Positions 52,189-60,695 of a stretch of 64,000 bases of DNA are shown in pieces; the first letter of the stretch is position 1; the number at the start of each line of letters is the position of its first letter. The translations under genes and the position numbers were made by a program. Origin of the DNA: UBA5314 sp040217815 (lineage in GTDB: Bacteria; Bacillota; Syntrophomonadia; Syntrophomonadales; Syntrophomonadaceae); the NCBI GenBank assembly GCA_040217815.1, contig JBEHWI010000005.1:1-64000 (forward strand), read 5' to 3'. Below the pieces are notes generated by a model that was not told where the DNA came from, searched no databases, and saw nothing but the letters and a program-made list of their open reading frames with translations.

Positions 52189-52983
52189 TTATACAAACTC
52201 CTCAACCGGCGCACAAAAGGTCATTAATTGTTTGCTTCGCTCATCGCGGGAGGTATAAAGCCGGATATCAATCCCGTAAGCCTGGCTCAGATTGCTCTCC
52301 TTGAGAACCTCCCGGGGATTTCCCGCCGCCAGAATATTGCCGTTGTGCATTAAGGCCAGCCGGTTGGGATATATGAAAGCATGATTGGGATAGTGAGTGG
52401 TCATAATTACGGACCGGCCCTCTTGAACCAGTTCTCTTATCAGCCGCAGGATAATTGTCTGGTTTTTAAAATCCAGGTGGGAGGTCGGTTCATCGAGCAG
52501 TAGTATCAAAGGCTGCTGGGCTAATACCCGGGCTATCAAAACCAGCTGCCGCTCCCCTCCACTCAGCTCCGTATACCGCTGCTCCCTCAAATGGGAAATG
52601 CCTACTCGTTCAATAGCTTCATCTACTACAACCATATCCCGATCGTTTGGAGAAGCAAAAAAGTTCAGGTTAGGTGCTCTTCCTACCAGAACCATTTGCA
52701 GAACGCTAAATGGAAAGGCAGTATCCTGGTCCTGGGGTACATACCCAATCGCCGAAGCAATTTTCCGCCTGGTCATTGAGGACAGAGTTCTGCCGTCCAA
52801 TCGGACTTCACCCGAGAAAAGTGGCAACATTCCGGCCAAACACTTTAATAACGTTGTTTTACCGCACCCATTTTGTCCAAGCAGGCATAGGAACTGTTTA
52901 TCCTCAAGCTCCAGGCAGATATCTGCAAATATGGTTTTTTCCCTCGTATATCCAAATTTTCCGTTTATGATTTCCAGTTTCAT
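52189..52983 (-). CDS. FepC/BtuD-type ABC transporter ATP-binding protein, set 2
   Basis: 264 residues. Walker A GQNGCGKTT (about 35), LSGGERQLVLIARVLAQ, LLLDEPTSHLD and the switch His in TTHYPNH. It overlaps the permease gene by four bases (ATGA). It drives import by the second permease/binding-protein set. The 3' 26 bases after residue 250 end beyond the DUF364 ATG region with no terminator between. Confidence 0.92.
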   Translation of the reverse strand: MKLEIINGKFGYTREKTIFADICLELEDKQFLCLLGQNGCGKTTLLKCLAGMLPLFSGEVRLDGRTLSSMTRRKIASAIGYVPQDQDTAFPFSVLQMVLVGRAPNLNFFASPNDRDMVVVDEAIERVGISHLREQRYTELSGGERQLVLIARVLAQQPLILLLDEPTSHLDFKNQTIILRLIRELVQEGRSVIMTTHYPNHAFIYPNRLALMHNGNILAAGNPREVLKESNLSQAYGIDIRLYTSRDERSKQLMTFCAPVEEFV

Positions 52984-53981
52984 GACCAGCTCGTTCCCTT
53001 TCTGAGAAGGTAGGCGAAAAAGGGCGCACCAATAATGGCAGTCAAAATACCGATCGAGATTTCCGCCGTGGTCAGACTGCGTGCTAAATCGTCCATCAGC
53101 ACCAGGTAGGTTCCGCCCAGTGATATTGAAACGGGTATGAGATCTTTATGATCTGGCCCAACCAGGATTCTCGCTACATGAGGTATGACCAGTCCCACCC
53201 ATCCAATGACGCCGCTTATCGCCACGGCGGTTGAGGTGGCCAGGGTGCATAAAACGATCAGGACCACGCGAAAGGCTTCGACGTTCATGCCCAGTGATCT
53301 GGCTTCCTCCTCCCCCATGGCCAGTACATTGAGCCTCCAGCGAACCAGCCATAGGATGATCAGGGAAGCCAGCATAATGGGAACCGAGTAGGTCAGATCA
53401 TCAGAAGATATCTTGGCAAAACTGCCCATCAACCAGAAGACAATGGCCGGCATTTTATCGAGCGGATCAGCCACGCTCTTCATCAAAGAAACCAGGGCGG
53501 AAAATAATCCGCCCACAATAATACCGGATAATACCAGAGTTAAAGTTGACGTGGTCTTGTATATGCGGCTTACTGAATAGGTCATACCCACGGCTGCCAT
53601 TCCTGATATAAATGCGGCCAGTTGCACCACCGAAATGGGCGCTCCCAGCAATAGTGCGGCGGCCGCCCCTAAGGAAGCACCATTGGATACCCCCAGGATA
53701 TGATCTGAAACCAGTGGGTTGCGAAAAACGCCTTGAAATACAGCTCCCGATACGGAAAGACTCATTCCCACCAGCAGGGTTAAGAGAATTCTCGGCAGTC
53801 GTATTTCGAAAATAGCCGTCTGCAAATTGGCCGAGAAATCTCCCCCCGCTGCAAAAGGCAGTTTAGAGATTATCAGGGATAAAATTATAGTCGCATCCGC
53901 CTGGAAGTTGCCGATGAACAACGACCCAATGACTGCCCCCAGGGGCAGAATGATCAAAATCAGCTTGTTTTTGAGCCACAT
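52980..53981 (-). CDS. FecCD-type ABC transporter permease, set 2
   Basis: 333 residues with about ten membrane helices. FQGVFRNPLVSDHILGVSNGASLGAA, RWRLNVLAMGEEEARSLGMNVE and GVIGWVGLVIPHVARILVGPDHKDLIP are the FecCD/BtuC signatures. The family carries siderophores, haem and cobalamin; MolB of Haemophilus shows it can also carry molybdate or tungstate. It starts 6 bases after the binding-protein stop. Confidence 0.93.
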   Translation of the reverse strand: MWLKNKLILIILPLGAVIGSLFIGNFQADATIILSLIISKLPFAAGGDFSANLQTAIFEIRLPRILLTLLVGMSLSVSGAVFQGVFRNPLVSDHILGVSNGASLGAAAALLLGAPISVVQLAAFISGMAAVGMTYSVSRIYKTTSTLTLVLSGIIVGGLFSALVSLMKSVADPLDKMPAIVFWLMGSFAKISSDDLTYSVPIMLASLIILWLVRWRLNVLAMGEEEARSLGMNVEAFRVVLIVLCTLATSTAVAISGVIGWVGLVIPHVARILVGPDHKDLIPVSISLGGTYLVLMDDLARSLTTAEISIGILTAIIGAPFFAYLLRKGTSWS

Positions 53982-53987
53982 ACTACC

Positions 53988-55169
53988 CTACTGGCCCTTG
54001 CCCTTGCCGGCGCCGTTTCCTCCACCGGTACCGTTTCCTCCACCAGTGCCATTTCCTCCTCCACCGCCTTGACCGTTAGAAGCTGGCGGGTTGAGAATAC
54101 TTTTTACATCATCATCTGTCAAAGTAAAACCGATGATTTCGGCCCAGTACTTTTTGATCTCATTTTCAATTACGATGTCTTTGAACTGCTCCGGGTAAGC
54201 CCTGGTGCCCAGCCAGAGGGGCAGCAGTACGGCGGATTCGCAGGAGGGCCGGTTCCAGATAAAGCCCCCTACCGGAAGCATAAATACCTGGTTGTTCTTT
54301 ACCGCTTTCAGCTGCGACCATCCCGGATCATTTTTCAGGTCTTCCGGTTTGCCCGTATCGATGACAATAATATCCGGGTCCCATTTGAGCAGGTGCTCAA
54401 GGGATACGTTGGATAAGCCGCCCTCTTTGCCGGCTACTGAACTTATTTCCTGGGAAGCGTTTAAACACCCGGCCGCTTCAACTTGATATTGCATATAGGT
54501 ATCGCCTCCATAGGTGGTGAGATGGTCAGCCCCGTAGCCCAGATAGACTTTGGCCTTCTTATCGGCAGGAATACCCTCGGTCTTTTGTTTCAAAACATTT
54601 AGTATATTGTCCAGGTACTGGCAGTATTTTTCCGCTCTTGCGCCGGCTCCAAATATTTCCCCAAAAAGCCTGACTTCAGCCTTTCTCACTTTAAAGACAT
54701 CGGCCGGGCTGGAGCTGGTATCAACTCTTACCGTGGTTATATGGGCGGTTTTATCAACCAGTTCCATATCGGTCTCTGAACCTATGGCAAATTGCGGGTT
54801 GCTGTTTAATAGTGCCTCAACATTCATATCGGCCGCCTGGGCACGAGGAGCTGGAATCTGAGCCTGCCTGGGGTAGAATTTTTCGAAAAGCTTATAGCGG
54901 TACTGGCTGGCGGTCATGGCGCATAGCTTGTCCTGGGCGCCAACAATATACATGATCTGAACCTGTGGAGAGGTCAGTACTGCCACCCGCTCAATTTTGT
55001 CAACAGCCGGCAAATTTATTTTATTGCCCTTCATATCGGTGACAACCCTGGTGTTCTGCCCGGCATCGGTGCTGGTCTTTTTCGATGAACAGGCTGCGAT
55101 CATGGTTGATAATAGGCCAAGTATCATCAAAACAATTAATACCTTGCGTCTCTCTATAATCTTCCTCAC
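53988..55169 (-). CDS. ABC transporter substrate-binding lipoprotein with Gly-rich tail, set 2
   Basis: About 393 residues. The GTG at 55169 follows AAGGGAAAGATGGG; earlier codons are without a site. The signal ends in STMIAAC (lipobox). The two-lobe fold of class III binding proteins follows (VAVLTSPQVQIMYIVGAQDKL, WDPDIIVIDTGKPEDLKNDPGW, GGFIWNRPSCESAVLLPLWLG). The last about 28 residues are a repeat of Asn-Gly-(Thr/Gly)-Gly, unusual for this family. It delivers the ligand to the set 2 permease. Confidence 0.88.
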   Translation of the reverse strand: MRKIIERRKVLIVLMILGLLSTMIAACSSKKTSTDAGQNTRVVTDMKGNKINLPAVDKIERVAVLTSPQVQIMYIVGAQDKLCAMTASQYRYKLFEKFYPRQAQIPAPRAQAADMNVEALLNSNPQFAIGSETDMELVDKTAHITTVRVDTSSSPADVFKVRKAEVRLFGEIFGAGARAEKYCQYLDNILNVLKQKTEGIPADKKAKVYLGYGADHLTTYGGDTYMQYQVEAAGCLNASQEISSVAGKEGGLSNVSLEHLLKWDPDIIVIDTGKPEDLKNDPGWSQLKAVKNNQVFMLPVGGFIWNRPSCESAVLLPLWLGTRAYPEQFKDIVIENEIKKYWAEIIGFTLTDDDVKSILNPPASNGQGGGGGNGTGGGNGTGGGNGAGKGKGQ

Positions 55170-55238
55170 AGTCCCATCTTTCCCTTCGATTATGAATTCC
55201 AAGTTATTCAACATAGTCCCAATAACGAAGTCTTTCTC

Positions 55239-55382
55239 CTAATCTTCATTTTCTTCCTTAAGGCAAGTGCACTTTTCCTGGCCGTGGCATTCCTGGATCT
55301 GTATAGGAGTGCATTCACCCGGTTTTCTCCCCTCAAGCATCTCCGGATGTTTGCAGAAATCATCTTTCTGACACTGGCACAT
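55239..55382 (-). CDS. Cys-rich small protein (47 aa)
   Basis: An ATG with AAGGGAGGG 6 bases upstream opens a 47-residue frame beginning MCQCQKDDFCKHPEMLEG and containing PGECTPIQIQECHGQEKCTC. Seven cysteines at 2, 4, 10, 24, 32, 38 and 40 suggest a metal or cluster site. The core 'HPEML.G..PGECTP.QI.ECHG' resembles short proteins I have seen near metal and C1 enzymes, without a named function. It lies between the 377-residue protein and the second binding protein, in the same direction. Confidence 0.7.
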   Translation of the reverse strand: MCQCQKDDFCKHPEMLEGRKPGECTPIQIQECHGQEKCTCLKEENED

Positions 55383-55415
55383 TTATATTCCCTCCCTTAG
55401 GATGAATTTCTTCGA

Positions 55416-56549
55416 TTATAACGGCTGGTTAATGACCGCCATGCAGCCCTGATTGGCCAGGTTTCTGGCAAAGCATTCGATGCAGATATCGGCCCCGGTG
55501 GTGGCATGGGGAAACATGCTGCGGCTGCCCACAGCCACCCGTTTGATACCCATCCCAGCCCCGATCGTATCGGTGGGAATATCCCGGAAATACCCGGAGA
55601 ATGGATAGGGTTTATTTTCGTTGTCATCTTCATAGTAGCGATGGCCCTGGGGATAGGCGAAGAAGTTGTGCCTTCCCATATAAATGGCAAAAAACTGCAG
55701 TTCCCCCTGCTCATAGAAATACCATCCATGGGAGTTGGCACAGCGCTGGTAGCTTAAGGGGAAGTCTTCCTCCCCTACCCCTTCGATAACTATCAGGGCA
55801 ATTTTCTTCTCCGGCAGATGCTTTTCGAGCAATTCCCGGATGTCAGTAAGCGTTTTGATCTGCCCCAAAGTGGTTGCAACCGGAATGAAGTAATTATGTG
55901 CCGGAATATTGACCGGTCTTCGCAGAGTCAAGCCGGGGGCTTTGTAGGTATACCCCTCTTTGGCAACCACGAAGTAATCCGGCAGACGTATTGCATCTTC
56001 CGGTGTGCCTTCAAAAAGATGCATCAGCTCACTCTTGCTGACCAGCCTTTCCACCTGGGGCAGGCTCTCTATATACTCTAAATCCTTTATACTTGGCTCA
56101 TGAATGCCGGCATAGCTAGCCGTCCAATTGCTGGCAACCGCCAATCCGTCCAGACGGCTCAGATTGATATAGCCCTTTATGGGAACCAATCCGCCCGAAC
56201 CTACTATTACAGGCGTAAATCCTGAACTTTCTACCAGGCGATCAATCTCCCTGAAAACCGATTCAACAACCCGTTGACGTTCCTCAGTAGTCGTCTGGTG
56301 GAAGCGAAAAGTAAAGTAAGGGAGTCCGTAGCTAATAAAAGCGAACTGCGGACCGTACTTGCCTATGAGTTCTAAAGCCGTATCCGTGACCCAGGCATTG
56401 GTTGCCATCTCGACATCACCAGGAAAGGGATGTTTGGCAATAATATTCCTTACCATCTCCACCGTCGGATGGTTTATGTCGCGTTTGCGGCCGGTTTTAA
56501 GGTCAAATACCCTCTGCCATTCCCGGGCGTCTATTATTCCCAAACTCAT
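55416..56549 (-). CDS. Unrecognised conserved-looking protein in the dual-importer cluster (377 aa)
   Basis: 377 residues from the ATG at 56549 (AGGAGG upstream), overlapping the radical SAM stop by four bases. No signal or membrane helix is seen. Segments such as FISYGLPYFTFRFHQTTTEE, TPVIVGSGGLVPIKGYINLSRLDGL and FFAIYMGRHNFFAYPQGHRYYEDD suggest an alpha/beta enzyme, with a faint likeness to alkaline-phosphatase-type hydrolases, which I would not rely on. The C-terminus has CIECFARNLANQGC. Coupling to the radical SAM gene suggests a shared pathway. Confidence 0.7.
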   Translation of the reverse strand: MSLGIIDAREWQRVFDLKTGRKRDINHPTVEMVRNIIAKHPFPGDVEMATNAWVTDTALELIGKYGPQFAFISYGLPYFTFRFHQTTTEERQRVVESVFREIDRLVESSGFTPVIVGSGGLVPIKGYINLSRLDGLAVASNWTASYAGIHEPSIKDLEYIESLPQVERLVSKSELMHLFEGTPEDAIRLPDYFVVAKEGYTYKAPGLTLRRPVNIPAHNYFIPVATTLGQIKTLTDIRELLEKHLPEKKIALIVIEGVGEEDFPLSYQRCANSHGWYFYEQGELQFFAIYMGRHNFFAYPQGHRYYEDDNENKPYPFSGYFRDIPTDTIGAGMGIKRVAVGSRSMFPHATTGADICIECFARNLANQGCMAVINQPL

Positions 56550-57553
56550 AAGGCCACCTCCTGGGGATTCCAATGAATTCGAGTGCCGTAGATTCTGATC
56601 TCATTGCCGCATTCCTGACACCGATTCTCCAGACAATTGAAATTTAAAAGCCGGTCTCCTCCACAACCCAGGCTTAATCTCTCGATGACTTCGGCTCCGC
56701 ACCTCGGGCAAACCGTATTAACCCAGTCAGAGCCGACAAAGTTGTGGAAATACACGTAATTCAGCTTATCCCTGACCAAATGCAGCGAATCATTGATCAG
56801 GTCAATGCTCGGGTACTCACAGCCTTTCATTTTGTATTCGGGCAGCAGGCGAAAAACGTGAAAAGGTATGTCTTGATCGATATCGGCTAGAAAAGCCGCC
56901 ATCTCACCCAGTTCATGATCATTGACGGTTTGGATTACCGGAACTGTTACCTCTATGTGGTTGGTAGAAGCCAGTCTGCGAATGTTGCGAAGGATCGGCT
57001 CCCCATTTTTAATCCCTATATACTCCCGGTAAAAATCGGGGGACAAGCCCTTTAAACTTATATTGATAAAGGAGAAAATCGAGGCAATCATTTCTGTGGC
57101 TTCTTCGGTCATGTAGGCATTGGTCAAACAGCCCATAGGCATACCTATGGTTTGGGCTTCTTTAGCGACCTCCATAAGTGAAGGCAGGGAGACGGTGGGT
57201 TCATTAACGTTAAAGACAATGTTGTGGCATTTCTGTTTTTGGGCCATTTTCACAAGTTCTTGCGGTGTAAATTCGAACATACCTTCCTGCTGCCGGGCCG
57301 GCTCCTCTTTGGCCACAAAAGCATTGGAGCAGTAGCGGCAGTCAAAATTGCATCCAGACGTACCAATGACCATACTCTTGCTGCCGGGATAGGCATGATA
57401 GAAAGGAATCGACTCAACTTTAGAAATGCCGCAGGTGCACCATCGGTTGGGGAACAATTCTGCTATCCGGCCATCATCCTCGTAATACATTTTACACACG
57501 CCATGCTTGTCCCCGTTTAGCTCACAGCGCCATTCACAGTAATTACACCGCAT
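56546..57553 (-). CDS. Radical SAM protein (AmrS / PflA-like) with Cys-rich ends
   Basis: 335 residues. The ATG at 57553 has AAAGGAGGG upstream. CNYCEWRCELN...GVC at the N-terminus is a metal or cluster site; GTSGCNFDCRYCSN (about 69-82) is the radical SAM CxxxCxxC motif; NVNEPTVS is the glycine-radical-activating-enzyme-like segment. The C-terminus adds CPRCG and CQECG zinc-ribbon pairs. This layout is that of AmrS-type proteins, but the AMMECR1 and MEMO partners are absent. Target unknown. Overlaps the ATPase gene by about 11 bases. Confidence 0.87.
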   Translation of the reverse strand: MRCNYCEWRCELNGDKHGVCKMYYEDDGRIAELFPNRWCTCGISKVESIPFYHAYPGSKSMVIGTSGCNFDCRYCSNAFVAKEEPARQQEGMFEFTPQELVKMAQKQKCHNIVFNVNEPTVSLPSLMEVAKEAQTIGMPMGCLTNAYMTEEATEMIASIFSFINISLKGLSPDFYREYIGIKNGEPILRNIRRLASTNHIEVTVPVIQTVNDHELGEMAAFLADIDQDIPFHVFRLLPEYKMKGCEYPSIDLINDSLHLVRDKLNYVYFHNFVGSDWVNTVCPRCGAEVIERLSLGCGGDRLLNFNCLENRCQECGNEIRIYGTRIHWNPQEVAL

Positions 57554-58373
57554 TCCTGGCACCCTCCTTTTGAAAATTAGGCATATTTTGCCGACAACTA
57601 CACAGATTGCGCGGCAATACCACCTGCAAACCCACCAAAGTGTCCTCAATGCTAATATTGTCGCCCAGGGCCCGCCTCAAATTGGCGTCAGTCATAACCG
57701 TCAGCGACGGTCCATGCTCGACGACCCGACCATCTCTTAACATGATAATCTCATCGCAATAATATAAAGCCAGGTTGGGATCATGCAAAGTTACCAGTGC
57801 GGTTACTCCGCGCTCTTTTACAACCTCTTTCATAAGTTCCATCATCCGGTGCTGGTTGCAGAAATCCAGGTGGGAATTGGGTTCATCGAGCAGCATCAAC
57901 GGGGTGTCCTGATACAAGGCCCTGCATAACATAACCATCTGCTGCTGGCCACCCGAAAGTTCAGAATATTGAACATTGGCTAAATCGGATATACAGACCT
58001 CTTCCATGGCTCGATAGGCCCGACGCCTTTCTTCTTTACCTGGAGAAGACCAGGCCTTCAGCCTGGCTGCACTACCCATCAGGATCATGTCAAGCACCGG
58101 AAAAGGAAAAACCGAGTAATTGCTCTGAGGAACTACGCTTATGAGCTGAGCAATATGCACCCGGTCCAACTTGCTTACCTCTTTTCCCATAACCTTTACC
58201 CGACCCCGAGTAGGCTTCAAAATAGCGTTTATACAGTTCATCAGCGTTGTCTTTCCAGAACCGTTATGGCCCAATAAGGCGCAAATCCGTCCCTCGGCTA
58301 TGGTGAGGTTAACGTCCTTTAAAACCGGCTTTTTGCCATACCCTGCGTGCATCTCATCAATTTCAATGCTCAC
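57543..58373 (-). CDS. FepC/BtuD-type ABC transporter ATP-binding protein, set 1
   Basis: About 276 residues from a GTG at 58373 (GGGGGTG upstream). Walker A GHNGSGKTT, LSGGQQQMVMLCRALYQ signature, MLLDEPNSHLD and the switch His in TLHDPN are intact. The C-terminus has CSC (NLCSCRQN). It pairs with the upstream permease, which it overlaps by 11 bases. Confidence 0.92.
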   Translation of the reverse strand: MSIEIDEMHAGYGKKPVLKDVNLTIAEGRICALLGHNGSGKTTLMNCINAILKPTRGRVKVMGKEVSKLDRVHIAQLISVVPQSNYSVFPFPVLDMILMGSAARLKAWSSPGKEERRRAYRAMEEVCISDLANVQYSELSGGQQQMVMLCRALYQDTPLMLLDEPNSHLDFCNQHRMMELMKEVVKERGVTALVTLHDPNLALYYCDEIIMLRDGRVVEHGPSLTVMTDANLRRALGDNISIEDTLVGLQVVLPRNLCSCRQNMPNFQKEGARNAV

Positions 58374-59430
58374 CCTCGGATACACCCCCTTTTTTGCTCA
58401 AGACCAGATACCCTAGAAAGGGCGCACCAATTACCGAGGTAATGATGCTGATGGGTATTTCAGAAGCTGCGGCGGTCCGGGCCAGGGTATCCATCAGGAG
58501 CATGAAACTACCTCCCAAAAATGCGGATACCGGAACCAGGCGCTTGTGTTCGGTGCCTACCAGGTAACGGGCGATGTGGGGCATAATCAAACCCACCCAT
58601 TTTATTTCCCCAACCGTGGAAACCGCTGAAGCCACGATCAAAGTGCTGATCCCTATGTACAATGTCCTCCATTTCCGAACATTGACGCCCAGAGATAGAA
58701 TCTGCTTCTCGTCCTGGGTCATTATATTGAGGCGCCAGCTGAAAACGGTGAGAATAATGGTTCCCAGAACCACTATCGGCAGCGTTATTTCAACTTTGGT
58801 CCAGGTGCTCACCTGAAAACTGCCCATGGTCCAGAACATTATTTTGGCCAGCTGATCATAGGGGTTGGCGAGATATTGCATAATCGACAGACCGGCCTGA
58901 AAGAGGGCCCAGACCACTATACCTGAGATAACCAGAACCGAGGTAGAGCGGTCCAGGCTTCGGGCTGCCAAAAGGTAAGTTATAATGACCGCAAGTATTC
59001 CAAAACCAAAGGCGCATCCCTGGATCCCCAGAGTGGCTTCAGTAAAAAACACGATGCAGAGAGCCGCTCCAAAGGCAGCCCCTCCGGACACCCCCAGGAT
59101 GTCCGGGCTGGCCAGGGGATTGCGGAAAATGGCCTGGAATACCACACCTGCCACCGAAATACCGCTTCCTACTGCAAAGGCCATTACCACCCTGGGCAAT
59201 CGCACATTCCAAAACACCATGGACGATTGATCACTGACCGGGGGGAAGACCCCATTGATATTAAGGCTTTCCATCACAATGCCACAGAGCTCGGAAATAC
59301 TGATCGCATATCGACCCAGACTCAATGAAACCACGACCGATACCACCAGGAGCCCCGATAATATAATCCAGATCGTTTTGGAAGAGGTCGTTCCTCCCCG
59401 CGATTTTCCCGGGTTTTGGTGCCGTTCCAC
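58363..59430 (-). CDS. FecCD-type ABC transporter permease, set 1
   Basis: 355 residues with about ten membrane helices. VVFQAIFRNPLASPDILGVSGGAAFGAALC, TQDEKQILSLGVNVRKWR and GEIKWVGLIMPHIARYLVGTEHKRLVP are FecCD signatures. It is a diverged paralogue of the set 2 permease. A GTG start follows GGGCGGGAAG, three bases after the binding-protein stop. Confidence 0.92.
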   Translation of the reverse strand: MERHQNPGKSRGGTTSSKTIWIILSGLLVVSVVVSLSLGRYAISISELCGIVMESLNINGVFPPVSDQSSMVFWNVRLPRVVMAFAVGSGISVAGVVFQAIFRNPLASPDILGVSGGAAFGAALCIVFFTEATLGIQGCAFGFGILAVIITYLLAARSLDRSTSVLVISGIVVWALFQAGLSIMQYLANPYDQLAKIMFWTMGSFQVSTWTKVEITLPIVVLGTIILTVFSWRLNIMTQDEKQILSLGVNVRKWRTLYIGISTLIVASAVSTVGEIKWVGLIMPHIARYLVGTEHKRLVPVSAFLGGSFMLLMDTLARTAAASEIPISIITSVIGAPFLGYLVLSKKGGVSEGEH

Positions 59431-59433
59431 TTG

Positions 59434-60471
59434 CTACAGCTTCCCGCCCATAGCCGTGAACGAATGGCCCATGTATTTGGTGTAGAAATCATCAGCCATC
59501 TTGGTCATGTCGACGTCGGCAAATTTGTCCGGGTAAAAAGCCTTACCCATCCACACTACACCCAGAACACAGTTTGGCGCCGGGAAATCCCACCAGCCAA
59601 TGTTAGATGGCATGCTGTAAACCTTTTTATTTTTTATTGCATTAACGGTTTGAAATTGGGGATTTTTGTAGATCTTGTCTTCTCCGTAGGTATCCAATGA
59701 GGACCCGAGGATTATAATATCAGGATTCCAGGTTGCGACCTGTTCCGGAGACACTTCCGTCCAATAACCTTTAAGGTCTTTGGAAACACTTACGCCGCCA
59801 GCCATCTCGAGCAAGGCTGTATCCAGCATATCTCCACTGGCTACCGTATAAACGCTTTTTGGGCCGGCAAACATGACGCGGGGTCTATTCTCCTTAGGCA
59901 CAGTCGAAATCCGATCGTTTACCATCTTTAGAATCTGCTGGCATTCGGCTATGTACGCATTCCCCTTATCTTCGCAGTTCATTACCTTGGAGATCAGTTT
60001 AACGGCCTCAAAGGCTTCTTCAAAAGTCTCACCCTTTACAGCAACCACCCTGATCCCGGCATTCTCAATCTGGTTAATAATATCTTTGTCAGAAGACGCG
60101 TAAATAAAGATCACATCTGGTTTCAGTGCAATGAGTTCTTCAGGATTGATTGTAGCATGAGATGAAATGTTAGGTTTGGCGGCATAATTAGCATCAACCT
60201 TACCCAGGGCTTGTCCCAATTTTCCGTAAACCGCCTGGTCAACAAGCTTATCCTGCTGCCCCAGGGCAAAGATAACCTGGCCGGCGAAGTGATGGGTCCC
60301 GGTAACCTTGGTAACGTTTTTGGGAACATTTACGGTCCTACCCAACTGGTCTACTACAGTAATAGTCTCGACCGGTGCACCGGCCTTTTTGGCACAACCA
60401 CCGAGGGTAACACTGACCATTAATGTCAACACCATTAACAAAGTCAAGCGCCTTTTCATAATTTTGCCCAT
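59434..60471 (-). CDS. ABC transporter substrate-binding lipoprotein, set 1
   Basis: 345 residues. The signal peptide ends with the lipobox TLGGC. VDQLGRTVNVPKNVTKVTG, HATINPEELIALKPDVIFIYASS, WNPDIIILGSSLDTYGEDKI and NIGWWDFPAPNCVLGVVWMGKAFYPDKF are class III binding-protein features, as in BtuF/FepB/MolA. The ATG at 60471 has AGAGAGGG upstream. It is the first gene of the ten-gene cluster. The 224 bases upstream hold divergent promoters; no cobalamin or molybdenum-cofactor riboswitch was recognised. Confidence 0.9.
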   Translation of the reverse strand: MGKIMKRRLTLLMVLTLMVSVTLGGCAKKAGAPVETITVVDQLGRTVNVPKNVTKVTGTHHFAGQVIFALGQQDKLVDQAVYGKLGQALGKVDANYAAKPNISSHATINPEELIALKPDVIFIYASSDKDIINQIENAGIRVVAVKGETFEEAFEAVKLISKVMNCEDKGNAYIAECQQILKMVNDRISTVPKENRPRVMFAGPKSVYTVASGDMLDTALLEMAGGVSVSKDLKGYWTEVSPEQVATWNPDIIILGSSLDTYGEDKIYKNPQFQTVNAIKNKKVYSMPSNIGWWDFPAPNCVLGVVWMGKAFYPDKFADVDMTKMADDFYTKYMGHSFTAMGGKL

Positions 60472-60695
60472 TCTTATCCCTCTCTCTATCCAAGTATTTA
60501 GCTCAAAATCTCTAAAATGTAATCTACTCTAAATTTTCATATATCACCAACCTATCGCCAACCTAATTACCCTTAATTGTCTCAAACCCCCTATATAGAA
60601 TTACATTCAATTAAATTATACTATATTGAACTTTTTTCTCGGCACCAATTTGTTTTATTATGTAGAATATAAAGAAATAAAAATGGAGGTCAAAC

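Noticed and set aside
53995..54070. Tandem short repeats that might look like a CRISPR array
   Set aside because: They are contiguous units of about 18 bases without spacers, in frame with the binding-protein gene, coding its Gly-rich tail.
60472..60695. Possible cobalamin or molybdenum-cofactor riboswitch upstream of the importer operon
   Set aside because: The 224-base stretch is AT-rich and too plain; no conserved B12-box or Moco-type core was seen.
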